A DNA stretch of 64,000 bases from Flammeovirgaceae bacterium 311 (GTDB lineage Bacteria; Bacteroidota; Bacteroidia; Cytophagales; Cyclobacteriaceae). Each line of letters starts with the position of its first letter. The first letter of the stretch is position 1. The DNA lies in NCBI GenBank assembly GCA_000597885.1, contig CP004371.1:496001-560000 (forward strand), written 5' to 3'. The position numbers and the translations under genes are program-made. A model generated the notes under the pieces. The model was not told where the DNA came from. It did not search any database and saw only the letters and a program-made list of their open reading frames with translations. Below, piece by piece: positions 18,285 to 30,492 of this stretch.

Positions 18285-19211
18285 ATGGAATTAAATATCA
18301 CCAACGTCTCCAAGACCTATGCAAATGGACGGTCCGCCGGGGCGGTGCAGGCACTGAAAAACATCAACTTAATCATCCCTACCGGTATGTATGGCCTGTT
18401 GGGTCCCAACGGAGCGGGTAAATCTACCCTGATGCGCATCCTGGCTACCCTGCAGGAGCCTGACGAGGGGAGTGTTACCCTTGGCAGTATTGATGTGCTG
18501 AAACAGAATGAGGAGGTGCGCCAGACACTAGGTTACCTGCCGCAGGAGTTTGGCCTTTATCCCAATGCAAGGGCAGAGGATCTGCTCGATCACTTCGTCA
18601 TTCTCAAGGGCATCACGCAGCGTAAGTCACGCAGGGAGGTCGTGGAAGCGTTGCTGCGGCAAACCAATCTCTGGGATGTACGCAGGCAAAAGCTGGGTGG
18701 CTTCTCCGGGGGGATGCGCCAGCGCTTTGGCGTGGCAATAGCACTCCTGGGCAATCCAAAGCTGATGATCGTGGACGAGCCCACAGCAGGCCTGGACCCG
18801 GCCGAGCGGGTACGCTTCCTGAACCTGCTCAGTGAGCTGGGCGAGAATAGCGTGGTGATCCTCTCTACCCATATTGTAGAGGATGTATCTGAGCTCTGCA
18901 CCCGTATGGCCATCATCAACAGGGGAGAGATCCTGCAGGAGGCCGAGCCGCTAAAGGCAATGGAAAGCCTGCAGGGGCACATCTGGCGTAAAATTGTGGA
19001 GAAGAGCGCCCTGCCACAGCTGGAACGGGAGCATAGAATCATTTCTACCAAGCTGCTCAGCGGGCGTACCGTTGTGCATGTATACAGCCCTGCAGATCCT
19101 GGCAGCGGATTTGAACAGGTGCAGCCTGATCTGGAAGATGTCTACTTCAGCACCATGGCCGGGCACTACCGGCAGGAGGTTGATAAACAGCATACAGTGC
19201 AACAGCCATGA
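18285..19211 (+). CDS. ABC transporter ATP-binding protein
   Basis: 308 residues. Complete nucleotide-binding domain: Walker A GPNGAGKST (40-48), Q-loop YLPQEFGLYP, signature LGGFSGGMRQR (137-147), Walker B LMIVDEP (160-166), D-loop AGLDP and switch H196. A C-terminal domain of about 85 residues follows, of the kind found in ABC-2 exporters. It overlaps the next gene by ATGA (19208-19211), so it is translationally coupled to the two permease/M1 fusions and should energise them. Transported substrate unknown. Confidence 0.92.
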   Translation: MELNITNVSKTYANGRSAGAVQALKNINLIIPTGMYGLLGPNGAGKSTLMRILATLQEPDEGSVTLGSIDVLKQNEEVRQTLGYLPQEFGLYPNARAEDLLDHFVILKGITQRKSRREVVEALLRQTNLWDVRRQKLGGFSGGMRQRFGVAIALLGNPKLMIVDEPTAGLDPAERVRFLNLLSELGENSVVILSTHIVEDVSELCTRMAIINRGEILQEAEPLKAMESLQGHIWRKIVEKSALPQLEREHRIISTKLLSGRTVVHVYSPADPGSGFEQVQPDLEDVYFSTMAGHYRQEVDKQHTVQQP

Positions 19212-22200
19212 AATTCCGGGAGATTTTTCGCTATGAGTTAGCCTACCAGTTAGGCCGTGTCTGGACCTGGCTCTTCATCGCTGTCCTGCTCGTACTCTCA
19301 TTCCTGATGACAAGAGACGGCTCCCTCTCCGAGGTGCTGTACGCCGAGTTTTTTCTTAACTCACCCTTCTCTGTTGCTAAAACCACCGTATTTGGCAGTC
19401 TGATCTGGCTTGTGATGGCCGCTGCCATTGCCGGAGATGCAGCCGCACGGGACGTAGCGACGGGCATGTATCCGCTTATCTACACCACCACTCTTAGCAA
19501 AAGGGAGTACCTGGGTGGGCGATTCCTTGCCGCCCTTTTGCTCAACGCCATCATTCTGCTGGCGGTACAGGGGGGTATTCTGCTGGGCGTTTACCTGCCT
19601 GGTGTTGATACCGAATTGATCGGTCCCTTTCGTCCGGCGGCATTTTTAACGGCCTACACCTACATTGCGCTACCGACTGCCTTTGTCGCTACGGCGCTAC
19701 AGTTCCTGCTGGCAACCCTGAGCGGCCGTGCCATGGCCGGCTACTTCGGAAGTTTCCTCCTGGTTTTCATGGGCTTTTTCGTGGCCTCCTTCCTGCTTTT
19801 TCATAGGGGCCTGGGAGCGCTGCTGGATCCGATCGGCATCCGCTTCATTGTGGAAGATGTGGCACATTTATGGACAACTATCGAAAAAAGCTGGCGCCTG
19901 CTTGAACTGGAGGGAAAGGTGCTGGTAAACCGTCTCATATGGCTGGGTATAGGGTTGCTGGCACTTGCATTCACCTACCTGCGCTTCAGCTTTGCCCATC
20001 GCAGCGAAGGCAGCCGGAGGAGGCGCTGGCTCTGGTCACTTGTTCCCTTCAGAGCAAGCCGGGAGAATGCCGCACCTGCAGCTTCTGCCAGCAGTCAGGC
20101 GCAGGCCCCGATGCCTTCGTCCATTGGCGTACTGGCAGGTGCTTCCATTTCTGTTTCCCAGGCACCCCGCACTTTTGGCCTAGCCATGCAGGCGCGTAAG
20201 ACCGTTGCCATTGCCTGGACGTCCTTCCGGATGATCGCAACGAGCTGGGCCGGACTTGCCCTGCTGGTTTTTATCCCGCTCCTGACAATTCCGGTGGTGC
20301 TCGATCAAATGGAGTCCGGTGGCTTTCCGCTGGTCCCAACCACCGCCTTTGTCATTAGTGAACTGACAGCGCCGCTGTCTGCTGAACTTAGCCGCTGGGT
20401 TATCATTCCCTTTCTCCTTATATTCTTTGCCGGCGAGCTGGTCTGGCGTGAGCGGGATGCTGGACTAAGCGAGCTCACCGACACCATGCCAGGTTCAGAC
20501 TGGACCTCTTTTGGAGGCAAGTTCCTGGGAATAGCACTGGTGCTTATTGTATTCCTGATACTTTTGGCAGTGGCCGGCTTACTTGCGCAGCTGATGCTGG
20601 GCTACCAGCACTTTGAGATCGGGCTGTATGGCAAAATCCTGTTCGGACTGCAGCTTCCCGAATACCTGCTCTTTGCCCTGCTGGCTCTTGTGGTGCACGT
20701 ACTGGTGAACCATAAATACATCGGTCACTTGCTGGCGATCATTGCCTACGTCATTATTGCCCTTTCGCCTATGTTCGGCATTGAGCACAACCTGCTCATC
20801 TTTGGTGGCGGCCCGGGCTGGTCCTATACAGAGATGCAGGGATTTGGTCCGTCCCTGGGGCCCTGGCTATGGTTTAAACTCTACTGGGCATGCTGGGCTC
20901 TGCTGCTGGCAGTGGTGGCGAAGCTACTTTGGGTGCGCGGCAGGGAAAAAGCCTTTGGGGCGCGGCTCCGGAGGGCGCGGCAGCGATTCACACATTCCAC
21001 GGCCTGGACTGCCGGGCTGGCGCTGGCGCTGATCCTTGTGCTGGGCAGCTTTATCTTCTACAACACCAACATCCTGAATGAGTACCTCACTACTTCCGAA
21101 AAGAAGGAGCGTCAGGCTGCGTACGAGCGACGATACGAAAGGTATGCAGATAGCCCGCAACCCCACCTGACAGCAGCAAAGCTGCAGGTAGAGATCTATC
21201 CCGGCCGGCGTGCCGTGGACATGCACGCTACGTACCGCCTCGTGAACCGCAGCGCCGCAGCAATTGACTCCATACACCTAGCTACCGTGCATGGAGTAGT
21301 CACAGAAGGGGTGACGTTCGACCGCAAAGCGACCCCAGTACGCACAGACGAGGAACTCTATCACCGGATCTACGCGCTGGAAGAGCCGCTTCAGCCCGGA
21401 GACTCGTTGCAGCTCAACTTCCGGGTGCAGGTAGAGGCGAGGGGCTTTCGCGAAAGCGGTGTCGATGCTTCCGTGCTGGTAAACGGCACCTACTTTACAA
21501 ATGCCTGGCTTCCCACCATTGGCTACCAAAGGAGCCGCGCGCTTATCCATGCAAGTGACAGACGGGAGTATGGTCTCTCCCCGCGCCCGCTGATCGCCTC
21601 CCTCTACGACACCGACGCACGTAAAAAGCGCGGTGAAGGGATTGTTTTCGAAGCGGTGGTGGGCACTGATGAGGAGCAACTTGCCGTGGCACCGGGAGAC
21701 TTGCGCCGGACCTGGACAGAAGGGGGGCGCCGTTACTTCCACTATGTGACCGATGGGCCAATCGGGAGCGAATGGGCTTTCTTTTCCGCCAGATATGCAC
21801 TGCATGAAGCACTGTGGACGGATTCCACAGGGACAGGACAGGTAGTTAATATCCGGATCTTTCATCACCCGCAGCATACAGCCCACCTGGACCGCATGCT
21901 GCAAAGCATCCGGGCTTCCCTTGAGTACTACAGTAAAGAGTTTGGTCCTTATGATTACAGCCATCTTAATGTTGTTGAGCGTCCGGGCAGGGGCACTGGA
22001 ATGCATGCCGATGCCAGCATGCTTTCCTATGCCGAGGGCTTCTCCCTGTTTAAGCACGGGGACGATCAGCGGACCCACGACCACCAGTTTGCAGTGGTAG
22101 CCCACGAAATGGGACACCAGTGGACAGTGCCCTATGCAAATGTTGAGGGCGCCCCGGTGATGAGCGAGAGCCTGGCGTGGTACTACGCAATGAAGGCAGT

Positions 22201-22855
22201 GGAAAATGCCAGGGGACACGATGAGTTCCGTCGGCTGCTGAACTGGATGCGGCAGTCCCACCGGCCGGAGATCCGCAGGGGCGAACCCCTGCTTCAGGGA
22301 CTGGACCCTTATATGTCTTACCGCAAGGGAGCTTTCGCATTATATACACTGAGCGAATACATTGGTACAGAGCAGGTAAATAGTGCACTGCGGCGCCTGC
22401 TGGAGAAGCACCAGCCGAAGGAGGCTCCCCTGGCGACAACGCTCGATCTGTATGCTGAGCTGCACGCCGTAACCCCCGATTCGCTGCAGTACCTGCTGCA
22501 CGATCTGTACAAAGTGAACACCTACTGGGAGCTCGAGACAACACAAGCAAGGGCAGAGCAAACCACTTCAGGAAGCTGGCAGGTAACGCTTGAGGTGCAG
22601 GCGCAAAAGGAGGTGGTAGATGAAGCAGGCGTAGAGCAGGAGGTGCCGATGGATGATTGGGTAGAGATTGGAATTTTTGAATCGGTCAGGGGAGCAACTG
22701 AGCCGCTCTACCTGCAGCAGCACCGCATCCGCACTGGTGAGCAGACAATTACGGTGACGATACCCCGCAAGCCCTCCAGCGCCGGCATCGACCCTAATTA
22801 CCTGCTAACAGACCAGCAGCGGGATAATAATAATACCATAGAGGTTAAACCATGA
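19208..22855 (+). CDS. ABC-2 permease fused to M1-family aminopeptidase domain, copy 1
   Basis: 1,215 residues. Two ABC-2-type membrane halves occupy about 1-275 and 325-620 (each with an initial helix, ER/GD-containing loop and multiple spans; the second has FFAGELVWRERDAGLSELTDTMP-like sequence), and an M1 gluzincin domain occupies about 650-1180. The zinc site is H966-E-M-G-H970, with the third ligand in SES. Compared with its paralogue, three residues are missing between the HExxH helix and that Glu (QWTVPYANVEGAPVMSES). The GAMEN exopeptidase loop is replaced by GMHAD. The gene overlaps the ATPase gene and the next paralogue by 4 bases each. Possibly couples export with peptide processing or sensing; substrate unknown. 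Confidence 0.9.
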   Translation: MKFREIFRYELAYQLGRVWTWLFIAVLLVLSFLMTRDGSLSEVLYAEFFLNSPFSVAKTTVFGSLIWLVMAAAIAGDAAARDVATGMYPLIYTTTLSKREYLGGRFLAALLLNAIILLAVQGGILLGVYLPGVDTELIGPFRPAAFLTAYTYIALPTAFVATALQFLLATLSGRAMAGYFGSFLLVFMGFFVASFLLFHRGLGALLDPIGIRFIVEDVAHLWTTIEKSWRLLELEGKVLVNRLIWLGIGLLALAFTYLRFSFAHRSEGSRRRRWLWSLVPFRASRENAAPAASASSQAQAPMPSSIGVLAGASISVSQAPRTFGLAMQARKTVAIAWTSFRMIATSWAGLALLVFIPLLTIPVVLDQMESGGFPLVPTTAFVISELTAPLSAELSRWVIIPFLLIFFAGELVWRERDAGLSELTDTMPGSDWTSFGGKFLGIALVLIVFLILLAVAGLLAQLMLGYQHFEIGLYGKILFGLQLPEYLLFALLALVVHVLVNHKYIGHLLAIIAYVIIALSPMFGIEHNLLIFGGGPGWSYTEMQGFGPSLGPWLWFKLYWACWALLLAVVAKLLWVRGREKAFGARLRRARQRFTHSTAWTAGLALALILVLGSFIFYNTNILNEYLTTSEKKERQAAYERRYERYADSPQPHLTAAKLQVEIYPGRRAVDMHATYRLVNRSAAAIDSIHLATVHGVVTEGVTFDRKATPVRTDEELYHRIYALEEPLQPGDSLQLNFRVQVEARGFRESGVDASVLVNGTYFTNAWLPTIGYQRSRALIHASDRREYGLSPRPLIASLYDTDARKKRGEGIVFEAVVGTDEEQLAVAPGDLRRTWTEGGRRYFHYVTDGPIGSEWAFFSARYALHEALWTDSTGTGQVVNIRIFHHPQHTAHLDRMLQSIRASLEYYSKEFGPYDYSHLNVVERPGRGTGMHADASMLSYAEGFSLFKHGDDQRTHDHQFAVVAHEMGHQWTVPYANVEGAPVMSESLAWYYAMKAVENARGHDEFRRLLNWMRQSHRPEIRRGEPLLQGLDPYMSYRKGAFALYTLSEYIGTEQVNSALRRLLEKHQPKEAPLATTLDLYAELHAVTPDSLQYLLHDLYKVNTYWELETTQARAEQTTSGSWQVTLEVQAQKEVVDEAGVEQEVPMDDWVEIGIFESVRGATEPLYLQQHRIRTGEQTITVTIPRKPSSAGIDPNYLLTDQQRDNNNTIEVKP

Positions 22856-25800
22856 AGTTCCGGGAAATCTTTCGCTATGAATTAACCTACCAGCTGAGCC
22901 GTTTGTCGACCTGGCTGCTGCTTGGAGTGTTTCTTATATTTGGTTTTTGGATACTGAGGATGGTTACGCTTACCGACGGAACCTATCTGAATGCACCAGG
23001 TACCATTACCTTCTTTACGGTCTTCGGCAGTGCCATCTGGCTGGTGACTGGCGGGGTGGTTGCCGGCGAAGCTGCGACCCGGGATGTGCAGACACGCATG
23101 CACCCGCTTACCTACACCACCCCCGTGAGCAAGCGCAGCTACCTGGGAGGGCGTTTCCTCGCGGCCCTGGCACTGAATGTATTGATCCTGCTGATGCTCT
23201 ATGCCGGTTTTCTCCTGTCTTTATATGGTCCCGGTGCAAAGACCCAGTTTCTCGGACCCTTCCGGCTGGACTCCTACCTGAGCAATTTCGGTTTTGTTGC
23301 TTTGCCTACAGTGATCGCAGTTACAGCCATCCAGTTTACCTGCGCTGCCCTGAGTCGACGGGCCATCGCCAGTTACATCGCCAGCATGCTCATCATTATA
23401 TTTTCGCAGTTTGGCGGTACCACGGTTACGTATAAGCTGGAGTGGAAGGCCATCGGCAGTCTGATGGACCTGCTCGGTACCAGCATTGTGGCGGCCATGG
23501 AAGGCTGGACTCCGATCGATAAGAATACGCGGCTGGTCCTGCTGGAAGGTACCTGGCTCTGGAACCGCCTGCTGTGGTTTGGCATTGCCGCAGGTGCGCT
23601 CATGTTCACCTACTTCCGGTTTCGCCTTGCACATGTGCTAGAGCAGGTCAGCTGGTTCCGTTTTTTCAGGCGCCTGCCGGAGCCGCTACGTCACACCGCA
23701 GCGGCTGCTTTGCAACCATCGCCTGCAGTTTGGCATGATACCAGTCCAATCAGGGTGCCGAACATCGCCCGTAAATTTGTATTCCACACCCATGTGCGGC
23801 AGGCGTTTGCCCTTGCGGCGGCATCGTTTCGGACAATTGCCGGAAGCCGGGCTGGGCTCACGCTTGTAGCTCTTCTAGCCATTGGCACAGGGCTGTTCGC
23901 CACGGAATACATGGAGTTTTATGGCGTTCCGCTTTTTGCCAGAGCACAGGAAGTTTTAAACGTCTTAACCCCCTCCCTGAGCAGCTTCAAAACGCAGTGG
24001 ATCATCATTCCTCTGCTTACCATCTTCTACGCAGGTGAGCTTGTATGGCGCGAACGTGAAACAGGCGTACATTCTCTTACAGATACCTCGCCGGTACCCG
24101 AAGCGTTTATGTTCCTGGGCAAATTCATGGGACTTGCCCTCATCATTACGACCTGGGTGGCCTTCTTGATGATGGCCGGGATCATCAACCAGCTGGTGAT
24201 GGGGTATCACCACTTTGAGATTGGTGTATACATCAAGGCTCTTTTCGGTATTCAGCTTACAAACTACCTCCTTTTCGCCCTGCTTGTCTTCGCCCTCCAT
24301 GTTGTGGTGAATCAAAAGTACATCGGGCATATTCTGGCGATCGGCATTTATGGCTTCATCATGTTTGCTTCGATGATTGGGGTGGAGCATAAGCTGCTCG
24401 TCTACGCATCCGATCCCGGCTGGTCTTACAGCGACATGCGCGGTTTCAAACCCTTTGTCAAACCCTGGGCATGGTTCAAATTTTATTGGGCCTCCTGGGC
24501 ATTTCTACTGGCGATGGTAGCGATACTGTTCTGGGTGCGCAGCAAAGAAGGCGGATTAAAGACACGCTTTCAGCTGGCCAGGTACCGGCTCCGCCGGCAC
24601 AAAGTGGCTTTACTCACCGCAGTGGTGCTGGTCGTTATAGCCGGTGGTTTCATTTTCTATAATACCAATGTGCTGAACCGGTATGTGAACACAGGGGATC
24701 GAGTGGAGATGCGCGCGGAATATCAGCGACTCTACGGGCAGTACGAAAATACTGTACAACCAGCACTGGCGCGCACTAATTTGCTTGTCGAGCTCTATAC
24801 GACAGAAGGAAGAGCCGACATACAGGCTACGTACCTGCTCGTGAATCGGAGCAAAGTCGCCATCGACTCTATCCATATATCTACCATTCCGCAGCTCCAG
24901 CTGACAGGACTTCAATTTGACAGGGGGGTTACGCCGGCCATTATTGACGAGGAACTTGGATACCGTATCTATGCCCTGAAAGAAGGGCTTCAGTCCGGCG
25001 ATTCCCTGCAACTGCGCTTTGCTTTTCACATCAACCCACGTGGTTTTAGCAATGATGGTGTGGATGCATCCATCGTGGCGAATGGTTCTCATCTTACCAG
25101 CGACTGGATGCCTATTATTGGTTTTCATGAAGATCGCCGCCTGCGCGGGGCAGTGGAGCGCCTAAAGCATGGGCTCCCGCCGCGCCCTGAAAGACCCTAT
25201 CTCTACGATGTTTCCGCACGCAATGATGCGCGTCATGCTGAGCCGATGGACTTTGAGGCTGTCGTCGGCACCAGCAGGGATCAGATCGCTGTTGCACCAG
25301 GCGCGCTGCGGCGTAAATGGATAGAAGGGGATCGCCAGTATTTTCACTACGCAACCAATGTACCAATCAGCCATGATTACGCTCTTTTCTCCGCGCGTTA
25401 CGCCCTACGGGAAGCCCGGTGGGTGCCGCATTCACCTCCAGTAGGGCAGGCGCATACGGATTTGGCTACCGGACCGGCAGAGGGAGTAAAGCCTGTAACA
25501 ATTCAGATCTTTTACCATCCCGAACATAATGCCAACATAGAGCGCATGCTGAAAAGCGCACAGGCTTCGCTGCAGTATTACACACAGGTGTTTGGTCCTT
25601 ACCCCTATAGCCACTTTCGTGTGCTCGAGCGGCCGGGGCACGGCAGGGGGATGCATGCAGAGGCCATGACAATTGATTATCAGGAGGGATATTCACTGAT
25701 GAATCCGGATCCGGAAGGACTGGATCTTCCTTACCACATCATGGCACACGAAGTGGCGCACCAGTGGTGGGGCTTCCAGCTTGCACCCGCTGCTGTGGAA

Positions 25801-26511
25801 GGTTCCGGCTTACTCGTAGAAAGCTTTGCGACCTATTCGGCGATGCAGGTGGTGGAGGAAAACCTGGGTTACGAGCATCTGCTCCGTTATTTAGCGCAGA
25901 TGCGGCAGGAGTATGAAGTGCCCCGCTCTCGTGCAATGCCTCCCTTGCTCCGGGCAAACAACAGGTTTATGAACTACCGCAAGGGGCCTTTTGCTCTCTT
26001 CGCACTGCGGCATTATATTGGAAAAGACAGGGTAAATAGTGCACTCCGGCGAATGCTTCAGAATTATACTACTGAACCACCACTGCCCACGACGCTCGAT
26101 TTATACAAGGAGCTGCAGGCGGTTACACCGGACTCTCTCTATTATCTAGTACATGATCTTTTCGCTGCGAACACCTACTGGGAGCTCAAAACAGAGCAGG
26201 CAAGCGCAAAGCAGACCAAAGCTGGCAGCTGGCAGCTGAGGCTGGAGGTGGATGCGCGCAAATTAACTGTCGACAGCATGGGTGTAGCCACAGATATTCC
26301 AATGCATGACTGGATAGAAATTGGCGTTTACGGAGCGCGGGCAGCAGGGGAGTCCCAGGCAAAGGTACTATACCTGCAAAAGCATCGCATCCATTCGGGT
26401 AGGCAGACGATCCTGCTCCAGGTAGCAGAACAACCTTCCCGTGCTGGCATTGATCCCCGTCACCTGCTGATTGATCTGAAGATGGATGATAATAGCATAA
26501 AGATTAAATGA
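22852..26511 (+). CDS. ABC-2 permease fused to M1-family aminopeptidase domain, copy 2
   Basis: 1,219 residues and colinear with the preceding gene; both start MKFREIFRYEL and both put the HExxH motif at residue 966. Two ABC-2 membrane halves precede a C-terminal M1 domain with MAHEVAHQWWGFQLAP, the third zinc ligand in LLVESFATYS, and GMHAE in place of GAMEN. The zinc-site spacing here is the normal one for this subfamily. There is a short extra insert around residue 865 (PPVGQAHTDLATGPAEG). It starts in the ATGA overlap of copy 1. The pair would let the ATPase form a heterodimeric transporter (inference). Confidence 0.9.
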   Translation: MKFREIFRYELTYQLSRLSTWLLLGVFLIFGFWILRMVTLTDGTYLNAPGTITFFTVFGSAIWLVTGGVVAGEAATRDVQTRMHPLTYTTPVSKRSYLGGRFLAALALNVLILLMLYAGFLLSLYGPGAKTQFLGPFRLDSYLSNFGFVALPTVIAVTAIQFTCAALSRRAIASYIASMLIIIFSQFGGTTVTYKLEWKAIGSLMDLLGTSIVAAMEGWTPIDKNTRLVLLEGTWLWNRLLWFGIAAGALMFTYFRFRLAHVLEQVSWFRFFRRLPEPLRHTAAAALQPSPAVWHDTSPIRVPNIARKFVFHTHVRQAFALAAASFRTIAGSRAGLTLVALLAIGTGLFATEYMEFYGVPLFARAQEVLNVLTPSLSSFKTQWIIIPLLTIFYAGELVWRERETGVHSLTDTSPVPEAFMFLGKFMGLALIITTWVAFLMMAGIINQLVMGYHHFEIGVYIKALFGIQLTNYLLFALLVFALHVVVNQKYIGHILAIGIYGFIMFASMIGVEHKLLVYASDPGWSYSDMRGFKPFVKPWAWFKFYWASWAFLLAMVAILFWVRSKEGGLKTRFQLARYRLRRHKVALLTAVVLVVIAGGFIFYNTNVLNRYVNTGDRVEMRAEYQRLYGQYENTVQPALARTNLLVELYTTEGRADIQATYLLVNRSKVAIDSIHISTIPQLQLTGLQFDRGVTPAIIDEELGYRIYALKEGLQSGDSLQLRFAFHINPRGFSNDGVDASIVANGSHLTSDWMPIIGFHEDRRLRGAVERLKHGLPPRPERPYLYDVSARNDARHAEPMDFEAVVGTSRDQIAVAPGALRRKWIEGDRQYFHYATNVPISHDYALFSARYALREARWVPHSPPVGQAHTDLATGPAEGVKPVTIQIFYHPEHNANIERMLKSAQASLQYYTQVFGPYPYSHFRVLERPGHGRGMHAEAMTIDYQEGYSLMNPDPEGLDLPYHIMAHEVAHQWWGFQLAPAAVEGSGLLVESFATYSAMQVVEENLGYEHLLRYLAQMRQEYEVPRSRAMPPLLRANNRFMNYRKGPFALFALRHYIGKDRVNSALRRMLQNYTTEPPLPTTLDLYKELQAVTPDSLYYLVHDLFAANTYWELKTEQASAKQTKAGSWQLRLEVDARKLTVDSMGVATDIPMHDWIEIGVYGARAAGESQAKVLYLQKHRIHSGRQTILLQVAEQPSRAGIDPRHLLIDLKMDDNSIKIK

Positions 26512-26718
26512 TAGGCACCGCTTAGATGTGCTGTTTGATAGTTATTTAGGCTTGAGCAGGCTGTACAGGAGTTGGTAAAACATTAGTACAATCACTACTT
26601 AATTTATTCATGAATGATTGTCTATAGATTTTGTCTATGGGTTGATAGGTTTTATTGAACCATTAAAAATTGGTTACAGGCACAGAAAACGGTATTTTCA
26701 TGACACAATACATGCTGA

Positions 26719-29037
<2,319 letters not shown>

Positions 29038-29079
29038 GAAGCATTCTGAAAAGCAGATGCATAGCCAGATTGATTAAGA

Positions 29080-29112
29080 AGGTACCCCATGACGGGGTGC
29101 CTCTTATTTTTG
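29080..29112 (+). terminator. Terminator of katG
   Basis: AGGTACCCC (29080-29088) pairs with GGGGTGCCT (29094-29102, one G-T pair), then CTTATTTTTG. Located 43 bases after the katG stop. Confidence 0.8.
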
Positions 29113-29179
29113 AAGGACCAACTTTTCCAATTCATCAAGTAAAAATTGTTCCATCCCCGTCTGATTTCGCCAGGCTAGT

Positions 29180-29518
29180 ATGGAAAAACCTAGTATTATT
29201 CATTATGATAAGAATGATGTTAATGATCTCTACATCTGTTCTGTAGCAGCGTCCCCGGATTTTATTAAATCATTGAAAATTCAATTGGTCTGGCAGCTGA
29301 TAGGAAAAATGCCAATAATAATAAAGTTTTATCCAGGAATTGGCGAACCTCTGATACATGGATAAAACGTTTCTGGCAGATATAACGCCTGGCAAGCAAA
29401 AGGAATCAATAAAATTGTTTGCTCCCATTGGGGGGCTTATGGGGGTACAGAGCTATTTACAGGAAATTTCAGATTAACAGATTTAGATAGGACGCCTGTT
29501 CAACTGGAAACGTTTTGA
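29180..29518 (+). pseudogene. Unidentified frame with one internal stop
   Basis: From ATG 29180 the frame runs 61 codons to TAA at 29363-29365, then continues in the same frame for 50 codons (RYNAWQAKGINKIVCSHWGA, then GGTELFTGNFRLTDLD) to TGA at 29516-29518, overlapping the rluF end by 19 bases. The second part looks coding. Family not recognised. A broken gene or chance. Confidence 0.3.
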
Positions 29519-30207
29519 AGCAGATAACTAATTTCTGACTGATTCAGGTAGCGCCATTCACCAGGTGACAAATTTCCCAGTTCAAGCGTTATGAAGCGGA
29601 TGCGCACGAGTTTCTCCACCTCATATCCTAATTTGTAACACATCCTCCTGATCTGCCGATTGAGGCCCTGTGTCATGACAATGTTAAAAGTAGTACTACT
29701 CAGCTGCCTCACAACGGCAGGCCGTGTCTTTTTCCCCATAATGACTACACCAGCCCCAAGCTGCTCTATTGCCTGCTGTGTTAACGGATGATCCACGGTT
29801 ACCTCGTATTCTTTTTCATGGCAGCTCTTGGGGTGAAGTATTTTTAGGGAAAGTTGTCCATCATTGGTGAGCAGCATAAGCCCTTCTGATGCTTTATCCA
29901 ATCTTCCTACGGGAAATACATCATGGCTGATGTCTAAAGCTTGGAGGATGTTATTTTCTATACGGGCATTCATTGTAGATTCTATGCCATGAGGTTTATG
30001 ATAGGCGATATATACGCTTTTTCTGGGCACTTTTATAACCTGCTCATCCATCTGAACCTCATCTTCCGGCAGAAGCACCTGAGCTAATACTCCTCTTTTG
30101 CCATTCACCAGTACCCTGCCCGAAAGTATACAGCGGGTGGCATCTTTGTTTGAGAGGTTTAATTTCTGAACTATAAAATACTTTAGTGAGGAATTGAGTG
30201 CCCGCAT
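29500..30207 (-). CDS. rluF: 23S rRNA pseudouridine synthase, RluF type
   Basis: 235 residues. An S4-like RNA-binding domain lies at about 5-60 (YFIVQKLNLSNKDATRCILS, then RVLVNGKR), followed by the RsuA/RluB/E/F catalytic domain with D104 in FPVGRLDKASEGLMLLTNDG. The TQGLNRQIRRMCYKLGYEV motif near the C-terminus favours RluF (23S U2604) over RluB and RluE, but the precise target uridine is inferred. Cytoplasmic, acts on 50S precursor. No operon partner. Confidence 0.85.
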   Translation of the reverse strand: MRALNSSLKYFIVQKLNLSNKDATRCILSGRVLVNGKRGVLAQVLLPEDEVQMDEQVIKVPRKSVYIAYHKPHGIESTMNARIENNILQALDISHDVFPVGRLDKASEGLMLLTNDGQLSLKILHPKSCHEKEYEVTVDHPLTQQAIEQLGAGVVIMGKKTRPAVVRQLSSTTFNIVMTQGLNRQIRRMCYKLGYEVEKLVRIRFITLELGNLSPGEWRYLNQSEISYLLQNVSS

Positions 30208-30492
30208 TTTAACAGAGAAGCTGGGTAAGAGATCAAATAAAATTAAAGGTTGTAATTTAATAAAGACTTATTAATTATATGGCACTGAAGGGGGTTGATG
30301 GATATAACAGTAGGCAGTGGCTTTCACGCACTATTATTGTCAGAGCTGTTTCATTTTTCTCCGGGAGTCATAAAGCCCGCTGCTAATTTTGCCATACTCA
30401 ATAATGCAGATTGATTCTTTCTCCAGGATATTTGAATTCAAAGTTGATTTTAATTCACATTATTAGCTGATGAGCATTATTTTGTGATATAA

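Noticed and set aside
21278-22261. Long reverse-strand frame of 327 codons
   Set aside because: It lies fully antisense to the M1 domain of the first ABC-M1 fusion in GC-rich sequence, and has no recognisable motif. Frames on the opposite strand of GC-rich genes are expected.
22852-26511. Large direct repeat from the two ABC-M1 genes as a recombination hot spot
   Set aside because: The paralogues are similar in protein but clearly diverged in DNA, apart from short blocks such as the first codons, so they are old duplicates and not a recent repeat.
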